From the NCBI RefSeq assembly GCF_003367705.1, contig NZ_CP031425.1, positions 1,302,001 through 1,366,000 on the forward strand: a stretch of 64,000 nucleotides of DNA, written 5' to 3'. The translations under genes were made by a program, and so were the position numbers. Origin of the DNA: Microbacterium foliorum. Lineage in GTDB: Bacteria; Actinomycetota; Actinomycetes; Actinomycetales; Microbacteriaceae. Numbering within the stretch: position 1 is the first letter of the stretch; each line of letters starts with the position of its first letter. The notes beneath the pieces are model-generated. The model made no database searches. It was given only the letters and a program-made list of their open reading frames with translations, and was not told the DNA's origin. Positions 8,812 to 17,270 of this stretch are shown here, in pieces.

Positions 8812-8817
8812 CACAAT
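8812..8817 (+). promoter_or_regulatory. Possible -10 (CACAAT), leaderless start at 8824
   Basis: CACAAT lies 6 nt before the GTG at 8824, the spacing seen at other leaderless-type starts, although the first base departs from TANNNT. Confidence 0.35.
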
Positions 8818-8823
8818 GGAGAC

Positions 8824-9375
8824 GTGACGCAGCCAGTGACCCTCGGCGGACGGCCGACGATGCCACCTCCCGGTGTGCCGTCGGAGGAGCTGCTGATCGC
8901 GCGTTTCCGCGGCCATGCCCGACGGCTGTTCTGGTCGGCGATCGTGCTGATCGCGGTGTTCGGCGCCACCGCCTACTTCTATGACAACATCCCGGCTCCG
9001 TTCGAGGACTGGATGCTCCTCAGCGCTGCCGGCGGCCTGGTCCTGGTTCTCGTGATCGTGCCCTACATCGTCTGGTACTCGCGCACAGTGACGGTCACGA
9101 CACGGCGGGTCATCGTGCGCCACGGCATCGGCGCGCAGAGTCGTCGCGAGATGTCCCACGCCAGGGGCTACACGATCGGCGTGCGTCGGGGCGTCCTGCA
9201 GCGGATGTGGGGGACCGGCACGATCTCGCTCTCCAACGGCGTCGATGCGCCGCTGCGACTGGCGAACGTGCCGAATGTCACGCTGGTGCACGAGACCCTC
9301 GCCGACCAGATCGAGGTCAGTCAGATCCTCGCGCACAGAGATGCGCAGTCCGGCTCCGACACCGCCTCGTTCTGA
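8824..9375 (+). CDS. PH-domain (bPH2/DUF304) membrane protein
   Basis: The 183-residue protein has a short soluble N-terminus, two adjacent membrane helices (about 38-58 and 64-85) and a C-terminal bacterial PH-like domain containing VTTRRVIVRHGIG and NGVDAPLRLANVPN. Proteins of this type sit beside birA and purK in many actinobacteria. Their molecular role is unknown; membrane anchoring of a small beta-barrel domain is the only prediction the sequence supports. The GTG start is chosen from the upstream CACAAT and the absence of an alternative ribosome site. Confidence 0.8.
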   Translation: MTQPVTLGGRPTMPPPGVPSEELLIARFRGHARRLFWSAIVLIAVFGATAYFYDNIPAPFEDWMLLSAAGGLVLVLVIVPYIVWYSRTVTVTTRRVIVRHGIGAQSRREMSHARGYTIGVRRGVLQRMWGTGTISLSNGVDAPLRLANVPNVTLVHETLADQIEVSQILAHRDAQSGSDTASF

Positions 9376-9463
9376 GTCGGCCGAGCGTTCTCTTGCTGCG
9401 CGTGGAGTGTGTCCGAACGCTGTGGTGATGCGCGAGAATGGTCACGACGATGGGAGACGGCAC

Positions 9464-10588
9464 ATGGCGTTGCGTGTGGGTGTGATCGGTGGAGGCCAGC
9501 TGGCCAGGATGATGATCGCTCCGGCGGTGGAGCTCGGACTCGACCTTCGGGTGCTGGCCGAGGACGAGGGGATGTCGGCCGGTCTCGCCGCGACGGCCGT
9601 CGGCGACTATCACGATCTCGATGTCGTCCGCGCGTTCGTGAAGGACGTCGACGTCGTCACCTTCGACCACGAGCACGTTCCGCAGGACATCCTCCGCGCG
9701 CTGGTCGCGGACGGTGTGGCCGTGCACCCCGGACCGGATGCCCTGCAGTTCGCCCAGGACAAGCTGCTCATGCGCGCGCGCCTCGCCGAACTCGGTGTGC
9801 CGCAGCCCGAGTGGGCTCCGGTGCGAGACGCCACCGAGCTGCAGGCGTTCCTCGACGATCACGGCGGCAGGGCGGTCGTGAAGACGCCGCGCGGCGGGTA
9901 CGACGGCAAAGGGGTTCGCGTCGTCCGGTCCGGCACCGATGCCGCCGACTGGTTCCAGGCGCTCGCCGACGGTGACGCGCTTCTCGTCGAGGAGCTCGTC
10001 GGATTCGTGCGGGAACTCGCGCAGCAGGTCGCGCGTCGTCCCGGTGGACAGGCCGTGGCCTATCCCGTCGTCGAGACGGTGCAGCGCGACGGCGTGTGCG
10101 CCGAGGTGCTCGCTCCCGCCCCGCAGGCGTCGGAGCGGCTCGTCCAGCTGGCCGAGGAGATCGGTCGCTCGATCGCCGACGGGCTCGGCGTCACCGGCAT
10201 GCTGGCGGTCGAGCTCTTCGAGACCGATGACGAACGCATCCTCGTGAATGAACTGGCGATGCGCCCGCACAACAGCGGGCACTGGAGCCAGGACGGCGCG
10301 GTGACCGGACAGTTCGAACAGCATCTCAGGGCGGTGGCCGATCTGCCTCTCGGCGATACGACGCCACGCGCCCCCTGGTCGGTGATGATCAACATTCTCG
10401 GCGGACCGCAGGACGGCTCGCTCGGCGACCGTTTCGCTGCGGCGATGGCCGGGTATCCGACAGCGAAGATCCACACGTACGGCAAGGCGCCGCGTCCCGG
10501 ACGCAAGGTCGGTCACGTGAACGTGTCGGGTGCGGATCTCGACGACGCGGTGTATGTCGCCAGAGCGGCTGCCGCGCACTTCGACTGA
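9464..10588 (+). CDS. purK: 5-(carboxyamino)imidazole ribonucleotide synthase
   Basis: The 374-residue ATP-grasp enzyme begins LRVGVIGGGQLARMM and contains FDHEHVP, KTPRGGYDGKGVRVV and the metal-binding NELAMRPHNSGHWS. It carboxylates aminoimidazole ribonucleotide with ATP and bicarbonate to give N5-CAIR, the substrate of PurE. The ATG at 9464 is preceded by GGGAGACGG, and the family normally starts just before the GGGQLARM motif, so the longer reading from 9245 is rejected. purE follows after 59 bp, giving the usual pair for inosinate synthesis. Confidence 0.95.
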   Translation: MALRVGVIGGGQLARMMIAPAVELGLDLRVLAEDEGMSAGLAATAVGDYHDLDVVRAFVKDVDVVTFDHEHVPQDILRALVADGVAVHPGPDALQFAQDKLLMRARLAELGVPQPEWAPVRDATELQAFLDDHGGRAVVKTPRGGYDGKGVRVVRSGTDAADWFQALADGDALLVEELVGFVRELAQQVARRPGGQAVAYPVVETVQRDGVCAEVLAPAPQASERLVQLAEEIGRSIADGLGVTGMLAVELFETDDERILVNELAMRPHNSGHWSQDGAVTGQFEQHLRAVADLPLGDTTPRAPWSVMINILGGPQDGSLGDRFAAAMAGYPTAKIHTYGKAPRPGRKVGHVNVSGADLDDAVYVARAAAAHFD

Positions 10589-10635
10589 GGGGCACGAGGG
10601 GCGTGCCGTTCGGGGATTCTCCCAGTAGCAGACCG

Positions 10636-10641
10636 TAGCCT
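10636..10641 (+). promoter_or_regulatory. Probable -10 (TAGCCT), leaderless purE
   Basis: TAGCCT lies 6 nt before the GTG start at 10648, so purE appears to have its own leaderless promoter despite lying behind purK. Confidence 0.5.
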
Positions 10642-10647
10642 GGGGAA

Positions 10648-11163
10648 GTGACCGAGCCTCTGCACTCTTCCACCGCGCCGCTGGTCGGCGTCGTCATGGG
10701 ATCCGACTCCGACTGGCGAGTGATGAGCGACGCCTCGCAGTCCCTCACGGACTTCGGAATCCCGCACGAGGTGGAGGTCGTCTCGGCGCACCGAACCCCC
10801 GACAAACTCATGAAGTACGCGCGGGAGGCACGCTCTCGCGGCATCCGCGTGATCATCGCCGGTGCCGGGGGCGCCGCGCACCTGCCGGGCATGCTCGCCT
10901 CGATGACCGCGCTGCCGGTCATCGGCGTGCCGGTGCCGCTCGCCTACCTCGACGGCATGGACTCGCTCCTGTCGATCGTGCAGATGCCGGCGGGCATCCC
11001 GGTCGCCACCGTCTCGATCGGGGGAGCCCGCAACGCCGGCATCCTCGCCGCCCGCATCCTCGGCACGTCCGACGACGACCTCGCCGACCGCGTCGAGGCG
11101 TACGCCCTCGACCTCGAGGCTCAGGTCGAGGAGAAGAACGAGCGGCTGAAGGGCTCACTGTGA
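10648..11163 (+). CDS. purE: N5-carboxyaminoimidazole ribonucleotide mutase, class I
   Basis: The 171-residue protein has the class I PurE motifs [10 protein letters not shown] near residue 15, [10 protein letters not shown] near residue 48 and [15 protein letters not shown] near residue 75. It rearranges N5-CAIR to 4-carboxy-AIR in purine synthesis and usually forms an octamer. It works with the purK product encoded just upstream. Its TGA overlaps the GTG of the LCP gene, so expression of the wall ligase is coupled to this purine gene. Confidence 0.96.
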   Translation: MTEPLHSSTAPLVGVVMGSDSDWRVMSDASQSLTDFGIPHEVEVVSAHRTPDKLMKYAREARSRGIRVIIAGAGGAAHLPGMLASMTALPVIGVPVPLAYLDGMDSLLSIVQMPAGIPVATVSIGGARNAGILAARILGTSDDDLADRVEAYALDLEAQVEEKNERLKGSL

Positions 11164-12614
11164 CCCTTGCGCCGCCACGAAGCTCGGCGCGCCCTCTGAT
11201 CGAGACCCGGCCGCTGCGACATCCGAACACCGCTGACTCCGGGGCGATGACCAAGCGCGCCTGGTGGCTGGTGCTGCTCAACCTGTTCGTTCCGGGCTCG
11301 GCGCAGGTGCTCGCCGGTGATCGACGGCTCGGTCGTTTCGGCCTCGGTGCCACGCTCCTCGCCTGGTTCCTGGTCATCGTCGGTGCCGGACTCGCGCTCT
11401 TCGCCCGCCCGGTGCTGCTGTGGCTGACGGTGGGAGGAGGATGGTTCTCCGCCGTCGTCCTGACCCTTGTCCAGGTTCTGCTCATCGGCTACCTCGTGCT
11501 GTGGGTCGTGCTCACCTTCGACGCGCTGCGCCTCGTGCGCCTCGTGAAAGTTCCTAGTCCTTCGAAGTTCGCGATCCCGCTCGTCGCTCTCCTGCTGCTC
11601 GGCCTGGTGGGAACCGGCACCGGATACGCGGCGTCGTATGTCGGAACCGCCCGCGGAACCATCAGCACGATCTTCGGCCAGAGCGGGCCGAGCCTGCCGC
11701 CGAGCGAGGGCTACTACAACATCCTCCTGCTCGGAGCCGACAGCGGCGACGGTCGGGACTCGATGCGGTACGACAGCATCTCCGTGGTCTCCGTGAACGC
11801 GACCAGCGGGGCCGTGACCATCACCGGCATCCCGCGAGAACTCCCCAACGCGCCGTTCAGCGAGGGCAGCCCGATGCAGGCGCTGTACCCGAACGGGTTC
11901 GAAGGGCACAACTCGAACTCCTGCGGGTGGAACGGCTGGATGAACCACGTCCGCAACGCCGCCGAGGTCTGCCGGGACGATGACGGCGCGGGGCTCTACC
12001 CGGACGCCGCCTCGCACGGCTCCGACCCCGGGATCGAGGCCACGAAGGATGCCGCCGAGGGCGTCCTCGGCATCGAGATCCCCTACTACGTGTTCGTCGA
12101 CATGCACGGCTTCGCCGCCCTCGTCGACGCGCTCGGCGGCGTGGACATCAACGTCACGGAACGGCTCCCGAAGGGTGGTCCGCCCGAGGGCGTGAACCCC
12201 CACGACGTCGACGCATGGGCGACGGGCTGGATCGAGGTCGGCCAGCAGCACATGGACGGTGACACCGCTCAGTGGTACGCGCGCTCGCGCTACACCACGA
12301 GCGATTGGGACCGGATGAAGCGCCAGCGCGAGCTGCAGGAGGCTATTCTCGCGCAGTTCACACCGCAGACCGTGCTGACGCGGTTCAACGAGGTCGCTGC
12401 GGCAGGCACCGCGCTCATCAGCACGGATCTCCCTCAGGACAAGCTGCCCGAGTTCTTCGACCTGATGACCAAGGCGCGAGAGCAGCCGGTCACCACGGTC
12501 GAGCTCACCCCCGACAACGGGGTCGATGAGCACTCGCCGAACTACGACTACATCCACCAGATGATGCAGCAGACCCTGCATCCGCCGACGGAGACACCGA
12601 CTCCCTCCCCCTGA
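11160..12614 (+). CDS. LytR-CpsA-Psr (LCP) family glycopolymer ligase
   Basis: The 484-residue protein starts at a GTG overlapping the purE stop (GTGA). It has four hydrophobic segments in the first 160 residues and then an extracellular LCP domain: [22 protein letters not shown], the [10 protein letters not shown] segment, and [20 protein letters not shown] with the arginines that bind pyrophosphate. LCP enzymes move polyprenyl-phosphate-linked glycans such as teichoic acid, arabinogalactan or capsule onto peptidoglycan. The polytopic N-terminus is larger than the single helix of typical LytR. Its position beside a large glycan locus makes it a candidate for the final attachment step. A strong hairpin lies 86 bp downstream. 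Confidence 0.9.
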   Translation: MTLAPPRSSARPLIETRPLRHPNTADSGAMTKRAWWLVLLNLFVPGSAQVLAGDRRLGRFGLGATLLAWFLVIVGAGLALFARPVLLWLTVGGGWFSAVVLTLVQVLLIGYLVLWVVLTFDALRLVRLVKVPSPSKFAIPLVALLLLGLVGTGTGYAASYVGTARGTISTIFGQSGPSLPPSEGYYNILLLGADSGDGRDSMRYDSISVVSVNATSGAVTITGIPRELPNAPFSEGSPMQALYPNGFEGHNSNSCGWNGWMNHVRNAAEVCRDDDGAGLYPDAASHGSDPGIEATKDAAEGVLGIEIPYYVFVDMHGFAALVDALGGVDINVTERLPKGGPPEGVNPHDVDAWATGWIEVGQQHMDGDTAQWYARSRYTTSDWDRMKRQRELQEAILAQFTPQTVLTRFNEVAAAGTALISTDLPQDKLPEFFDLMTKAREQPVTTVELTPDNGVDEHSPNYDYIHQMMQQTLHPPTETPTPSP

Positions 12615-12699
12615 CCGGAGCGGGGCGGCCGGACCGGAGGGTCGGGTGGCGGTGAGCAGCGGACGAACCCGGCAGTCGATGAGCCGGTCCGTTAACGAA

Positions 12700-12739
12700 C
12701 CCACGGCCGCCACCTGAGAGTTAAGGTAGCGGCCGTGGG
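12700..12739. terminator. Long GC-rich hairpin between convergent genes
   Basis: CCCACGGCCGC (12700-12710) pairs with GCGGCCGTGGG (12729-12739), and the stem is extended by ACCT/AGGT after one mismatch, leaving an 8-nt loop. No T-tract follows. It lies between the convergent LCP gene and the sortase substrate gene and could end transcription from both sides. Confidence 0.5.
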
Positions 12740-12761
12740 CCTCCGGTTCGGGCCGGATTCA

Positions 12762-12805
12762 CTGGACGACGGTGATCGGAAGGGGGAGGGACCACCGCCG
12801 TCCAG
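12762..12805. terminator. Second hairpin in the same convergent gap
   Basis: CTGGACGACGGTG (12762-12774) and CACCGCCGTCCAG (12793-12805) are complementary except for one base. The loop is purine-rich (GGAAGGGGGAGGGA). It is a probable terminator element for the minus-strand gene ending at 12835. Confidence 0.4.
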
Positions 12806-12834
12806 CCGACACCCGCAGAAAGCGGGGGTCCGTC

Positions 12835-13419
12835 TTAGGCGCGCTTGCGGCGCACGACTCCAGTGGCGACGAGCGCTCCGCCGGCGATGAGAGCCGCAGC
12901 TCCGCCGCCGACCACCCACGGCGACACGCTGCCACCGGTGAGGGCGAGCTCGAGCCCGCCTCCTGTGAGCGGCATCTCGGTGCCGGACGCCGCGACGCCC
13001 GGATCGTGGTCGCAGCGCACGGCCGAATCGTGCCCGTGCGAGACCGTGATGGTCGCCGTGTAGGAACGCGATCCCGAGAAGGCGAGTGCGTAGGAGCCCT
13101 CACCGTCGGACGGCGGCCGGAAGGTCACGACCAGGCTGCCGTCGGCAGCCGCCGTGTTCCCCGAGATCGCCGATTCGCCGGCGTTGTGACCGGACACGGA
13201 GACACCGACCGTCTCGGACGACAGGAAGTACCCTGCCCCGAAGGTGACGGTCGACACATTGCAGATGTCGATGATCGGATCGTCGACGCCCACGCGAGGC
13301 GCACCGGAGTACGAATCGGACTCGGACGGAACGGTCAACGGCGCAGCGGTGGCGACGGCAGGAGCCATCAACACGATCGCGCCAGCGGCAAGGCTGATGG
13401 CAGCCAGTTTCTTCAGCAT
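12835..13419 (-). CDS. Small secreted protein with LAxTG-type sorting signal
   Basis: From the ATG at 13419, with the strong ribosome site TGGGGAG, the protein is 194 residues. It has a signal peptide (MLKKLAAISLAAG...ATAA, cut near 26), a beta-rich extracellular part with two cysteines (in DICN and VRCDHD), then LALTGG, a hydrophobic stretch and the basic tail RRKRA. LAxTG followed by a helix and positive tail is the signal recognised by class E sortases of high-GC Gram-positives, so it is probably linked covalently to the wall. The longer reading to 13461 was rejected because it precedes the ribosome site. Ligand and role are unknown. Confidence 0.8.
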   Translation of the reverse strand: MLKKLAAISLAAGAIVLMAPAVATAAPLTVPSESDSYSGAPRVGVDDPIIDICNVSTVTFGAGYFLSSETVGVSVSGHNAGESAISGNTAAADGSLVVTFRPPSDGEGSYALAFSGSRSYTATITVSHGHDSAVRCDHDPGVAASGTEMPLTGGGLELALTGGSVSPWVVGGGAAALIAGGALVATGVVRRKRA

Positions 13420-13559
13420 GATTCTCCCCAGAAATTCACGCGGAATCGCATCCGAACACACCCCTGCGTTCGATTGCGTGGATGCATCCTGTCCCCACGA
13501 CAGAATTACACCCAGATATTCCCCAGTGAGACCGACACTACATCATCGGATCCTGAAAG

Positions 13560-15320
13560 TCACGAGGCGCACTGCAGTTCTTCTCGGGAGATCTCGGGGT
13601 CGTCGATCATCGGCGTGTGATCGACCACGGTGAGTCGCTCGCCGGCACCGGCACCCTGGTACTCGAGGGTGATCGTGGACGACTCGCCGGGTGCGAGCAC
13701 GACCTCATGCTGCACGGCTGCACGCGTGCCGAGGAGGGTCGTCTGAACGCTCTCCTGCTCGCCATCGCGGTCGATGTGCGACGCGGTGGCGCCTTCGGGG
13801 CCGTACACCGTGATCAGGGTGCCGATGGATCCGGGCGGGACTCCGTAGAACCCGTTCGCCGTGACGTACGGCGGCAGGGTGGTTCCCGCATCCGCCGGTG
13901 CGTCGTTGGTCCAGGTGACCCGCACCTGAGTGGTCGGTTCGCCGTCGCACACCCCCACAGATGTGGTGATCGCGGCATCCGTGTAGTAGTCCATCTTGCC
14001 GCCGGTGGTGTCGTTCATCAGCACGCCCACATGCGTCTCCGTGTCGTCGACGGGAAGAGCGCCGCCGAGTGACGATGCGGCCAGCATCGTCTGCTCGTCT
14101 TCGTGCGCACTCCAGATGCGGATCCGGTGCTGCTCGGCCGAATCGGCCAGCGCCGCCACGAGATCTTTCGGATCTGCGGTCGACAGCGCCGCCGACAGCA
14201 GGGCTCCCGCCGCCTGCGAGAAGACCTCGTCCTGGGCCGCAGGATCCGGGACCGCGGCGTAGATCTCCGAGAGCAGGAAGTTCACCACCGTCTCGTGCGT
14301 GACGGTGAACGGCCCGAACGTGAGTGGACCCGTCGCCTTCAGGAGGGTCTCGGTCATGACCGCGTCCACGGCGATCACCCCGTCGATCGGCTGGCCGAAC
14401 CTGTTCTGCCAGCGGGCCGCTATCGCGGGGCCCGCCTCGGTGAAGTCGGGAACGCTCGTCAGATTCTGCATGTAGCGGCCGGGGCGGTCCTCGAACAGCG
14501 CGACGGTCGATTCGCTGAGCGGAAGCGGCTCGTCGAGCGACGGGAAGTCGGGGACCGAGGCCTGCTGGACGAGGGTGACCCGTCCGTCCTCCGCGTGCAG
14601 CAGCGCGATGGCGCCGATGATGCCTCCGGAAGAGCGCAGCTCCGCGTTGTTCTGCATCGCCAGGACGTAGTTGCGAGGACCATCCGCACCCAGCATGCTC
14701 GGCAGCAGCGCGGCCGCGCCGTGCAGCGATCCGACCACGGTCGCCGCCTGGGTGACGGTCGAGCGCATCTCTCGCACTGCATCGGCGAGCGGGGGGAGCG
14801 TCGCATCCGCGTCGATCCGGAGAGCGCGGTCCTGCGCGGCGCTCAGCGTCGCGCTCGCATCCGCGAGCGGCGGCTCGATGGCGGCGAAGGGTGCGATGTC
14901 GATCGCGCCGTTCGACAGGCCGAGGCTGGCCAGGTTCAGCGCACCGGCGGCGTCGAGCACCGGCACGAGTGCGTTCGAGGCGACGTCGTCGGCGATCTCG
15001 GCCACGTCGCTCACGGCCGCGAAGTTCGGTCCGAGCCAGGGGAGGATGCCGAAGGCGTGCCACACGGGATCGGAGGTGAGATCGTGCGCGGACCCCGCAT
15101 GATGCGCGATGCGGGACGAGAGAGAGGCGGCCTTCTCGAGATCGCCCTGGCCGACGGCCTCCTTGAGCGTCGACGACGACGTCGCCACCTGCTGCAGGTC
15201 GTTCACGGCGCCGATTCCGCGCACCGTCACCCACCCGATCGCGAGCACGAGAATCGTCAGGATCGCGCCGAGGGTCCACCGCAACCACCGACGACGTACA
15301 GGAAGGCGTCCGTCACTCAC
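13560..15320 (-). CDS. DUF4012 domain-containing exported protein
   Basis: The 586-residue protein has a basic cytoplasmic start, one membrane helix (about 19-41) and a long extracellular region matching the DUF4012 family, with NYVLAMQNNAELRSSGGIIG and GVIAVDAVMTETLLKATGP as recognisable segments. DUF4012 proteins are often found in polysaccharide gene clusters of actinobacteria and other bacteria, but their activity is unknown. The GTG at 15320 is preceded by TTGAAT with exactly 6 nt between, matching the leaderless pattern. The longer reading to 15530 covers the divergent promoter and is rejected. Confidence 0.8.
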   Translation of the reverse strand: MSDGRLPVRRRWLRWTLGAILTILVLAIGWVTVRGIGAVNDLQQVATSSSTLKEAVGQGDLEKAASLSSRIAHHAGSAHDLTSDPVWHAFGILPWLGPNFAAVSDVAEIADDVASNALVPVLDAAGALNLASLGLSNGAIDIAPFAAIEPPLADASATLSAAQDRALRIDADATLPPLADAVREMRSTVTQAATVVGSLHGAAALLPSMLGADGPRNYVLAMQNNAELRSSGGIIGAIALLHAEDGRVTLVQQASVPDFPSLDEPLPLSESTVALFEDRPGRYMQNLTSVPDFTEAGPAIAARWQNRFGQPIDGVIAVDAVMTETLLKATGPLTFGPFTVTHETVVNFLLSEIYAAVPDPAAQDEVFSQAAGALLSAALSTADPKDLVAALADSAEQHRIRIWSAHEDEQTMLAASSLGGALPVDDTETHVGVLMNDTTGGKMDYYTDAAITTSVGVCDGEPTTQVRVTWTNDAPADAGTTLPPYVTANGFYGVPPGSIGTLITVYGPEGATASHIDRDGEQESVQTTLLGTRAAVQHEVVLAPGESSTITLEYQGAGAGERLTVVDHTPMIDDPEISREELQCAS

Positions 15321-15326
15321 TCCTGC

Positions 15327-15332
15327 ATTCAA
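15327..15332 (-). promoter_or_regulatory. Possible -10 (TTGAAT), leaderless DUF4012 gene
   Basis: TTGAAT on the minus strand ends 6 nt before the GTG at 15320. Confidence 0.35.
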
Positions 15333-15412
15333 GCACGAAGCAGGATGGAGCCGGTACGGCGGAGCACACGCCCCACGCGGCCGTGCTCCGGGGTTCTCCA
15401 GCTGCGGACGGC

Positions 15413-15418
15413 TACTGT
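15413..15418 (+). promoter_or_regulatory. Probable -10 (TACTGT), leaderless start at 15425
   Basis: TACTGT lies 6 nt before the ATG at 15425. No Shine-Dalgarno sequence is visible. Confidence 0.45.
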
Positions 15419-15424
15419 TGTCGC

Positions 15425-16498
15425 ATGGGTGCTCGGCTGCGTGTTGTTCTGGATCAGCTGACGCATGTCGTCGACGGGAATCACGCGTTCGCGTCATCGG
15501 ATCTCGCCGCAGCACTGGTCGCGACCGCACCGTCCGGATGCGAGGTCGAGGCGATCGTGCCCGCCGGGGCCGAGGTGTCGATCCGCGGGATCGCGGATGT
15601 CCGCAGGCTCTCGCTCGCGCGCCGCGAGCTCGCCGGCTCGTGGCAGCTGGGGATCCCGGCCGGCGCGGGTGACGGCCTCATCCACTCCGCGACGCTGATG
15701 GCGCCGCTCGTGCGGCACGACCGGGTGCACGATCACGACCAGACGACCGTCACTCTCTGGGACCTGCGCGCCTGGGACGCCCCGCAGCTGCTGTCCAAGT
15801 CGACGGTGTCGTGGCAGCGCGCGATGCTCAAGAGAGCCGTCAAGCATGCGGACGCCGTCGTGGTGCCCTCGCACGCGATCGCGGCCCGACTCGGAGAGAT
15901 CACGAAGCTGGGCGACCGGATCCGCGTGATCTCCGGTGCTGTGCCGTCATCGTTCGTCGTGCCGTTCGACGCCGCCGAGCGCCGCACCGCTCTGTCGCTT
16001 CCCGCGTCCTACGTCGTCGTCACCGGCGCCGCCGACTCCCTCGAGACCGGATTCCGCGCGGCTCTCGCGACGGGCCGGGATGCCGTCGTCCTCGACGCCC
16101 CGGAGGGCGGAGAGCCGGCCCTCGCCGAGATCGCCGCGGCGGTCGGTCTGCCCGAGGCCCGCGCGCACATCCGCGGAGTGCTGTCGACGGAGGACCGCGC
16201 CGCCGTCTTCGCCGCCGCCGCCGCGATGGTCGCCACGGATGCCGGAGCAGGGTGGCCCTGGCGTGCGGTTGAGGCGATGACCCTCGGCGTCCCCGTGGTC
16301 GCCGTCGAGAGCGGTGTGCACCACGACGTGATCGCGGACGGCGGCATGATCGTCGACGCCGCGGATGCTCCGGACGCCGCCGTCGACGCCGTCGGCGACG
16401 GCGCGAGAAGGCTCAGCGTCCTCGCCGCGGACCGCTCGAGGTCGTTCTCCTGGCTCGGTGCCGCCGAGCGGGTGTGGGGCCTGCACGCCGATCTCTGA
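15425..16498 (+). CDS. GT-B fold glycosyltransferase (GT4-like)
   Basis: The 357-residue protein has an N-terminal Rossmann half (LRVVLDQLTHVVDGNHAFA), a linker with ADAVVVPSHAIAARL, and a C-terminal nucleotide-binding half ending in GAGWPWRAVEAMTLGVPVVAVESGVHHDVI, which corresponds to the E(x7)E-type region of GT4 enzymes. It probably transfers mannose or a related sugar from a nucleotide donor to a lipid or glycan in the cytoplasm; donor and acceptor are not identifiable. The start is set by the leaderless arrangement. It converges on the exporter ATPase gene with a 37-bp gap. Confidence 0.78.
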   Translation: MGARLRVVLDQLTHVVDGNHAFASSDLAAALVATAPSGCEVEAIVPAGAEVSIRGIADVRRLSLARRELAGSWQLGIPAGAGDGLIHSATLMAPLVRHDRVHDHDQTTVTLWDLRAWDAPQLLSKSTVSWQRAMLKRAVKHADAVVVPSHAIAARLGEITKLGDRIRVISGAVPSSFVVPFDAAERRTALSLPASYVVVTGAADSLETGFRAALATGRDAVVLDAPEGGEPALAEIAAAVGLPEARAHIRGVLSTEDRAAVFAAAAAMVATDAGAGWPWRAVEAMTLGVPVVAVESGVHHDVIADGGMIVDAADAPDAAVDAVGDGARRLSVLAADRSRSFSWLGAAERVWGLHADL

Positions 16499-16535
16499 GC
16501 GGGTGCCTGGCCCGTCAGAGCCGGCGCCGGATTCG

Positions 16536-17270
16536 TCAGGAGCGCATGAGCTCGACGGCATCCGCACTGGGGCCGTCGAATCGCACCTTGCCGTCCTGCA
16601 GCAGGATGCCGCGCTCGCACAGGTGCGAGACCATGTTCAGGTCGTGGCTGACCACCACCAGGGTCTTGCCCTGGGAGTGGAGCTCGCGCACGCGTGCGAG
16701 GCACTTCTTCTGGAACGGCTCGTCGCCGACCGAGAGGATCTCGTCGATCAGGAGCACGTCCAGATGCGTGTGGATCGCGACCGAGAACGCCAGGCGCAGG
16801 AACATCCCTGAGGAGTAGTGCTTGACCTCGGTGTCGATGAACTTCTCGATCTCACTGAACTCGACGATGGAGTCGAACTGCTCCTTCGTCTCCTTCTTCG
16901 ACATGCCCAGGATGGCCGCGTTCAGGTAGACGTTCTCGCGACCCGACAGATCGGGGTGGAATCCGGCGCCGACCTCGATCAGTCCCGCGACCCTGCCCCG
17001 GGTGCGCACCTGTCCCTCGTCGGGGCGAAGCACGCCGGAGATGAGCTTGAGCATCGTCGACTTGCCCGAGCCGTTGAAGCCGAGCAGCGCGACCGCCTCG
17101 CCCTCGCCGATCTCGAAGGAGATGCCGTCGAGCGCCTGGAACTCCGAGGTGAGGGGCTTGCGTCGCATCGCGGCGACGAAGGTCTCCTTCATGGAGTGCG
17201 TATGGCGCAGCTTGAAGTGCTTGTGCACATCCTCGACGAGGATGCGGGGAGCATCAGAGATCCTGGGCAA
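16536..17270 (-). CDS. Polysaccharide ABC exporter ATP-binding protein (Wzt/TagH type)
   Basis: The 244-residue ATPase has Walker A LLGFNGSGKSTML (near residue 65), the LSGRENVYLNAAILGM helix, HYSSGMFLRLAFSVA as signature motif and LLIDEILSVGD as Walker B, followed by VVSHD. This belongs to the branch that exports teichoic acids, O-antigens and galactans (TagH, RfbE, Wzt). It lacks the C-terminal glycan-binding domain of long Wzt proteins. The start is a TTG at 17270, with GGAGGG 7 nt upstream inside the permease gene; no in-frame ATG or GTG precedes the domain. It overlaps the permease by 17 bp, so the two form one exporter. Confidence 0.9.
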   Translation of the reverse strand: MPRISDAPRILVEDVHKHFKLRHTHSMKETFVAAMRRKPLTSEFQALDGISFEIGEGEAVALLGFNGSGKSTMLKLISGVLRPDEGQVRTRGRVAGLIEVGAGFHPDLSGRENVYLNAAILGMSKKETKEQFDSIVEFSEIEKFIDTEVKHYSSGMFLRLAFSVAIHTHLDVLLIDEILSVGDEPFQKKCLARVRELHSQGKTLVVVSHDLNMVSHLCERGILLQDGKVRFDGPSADAVELMRS

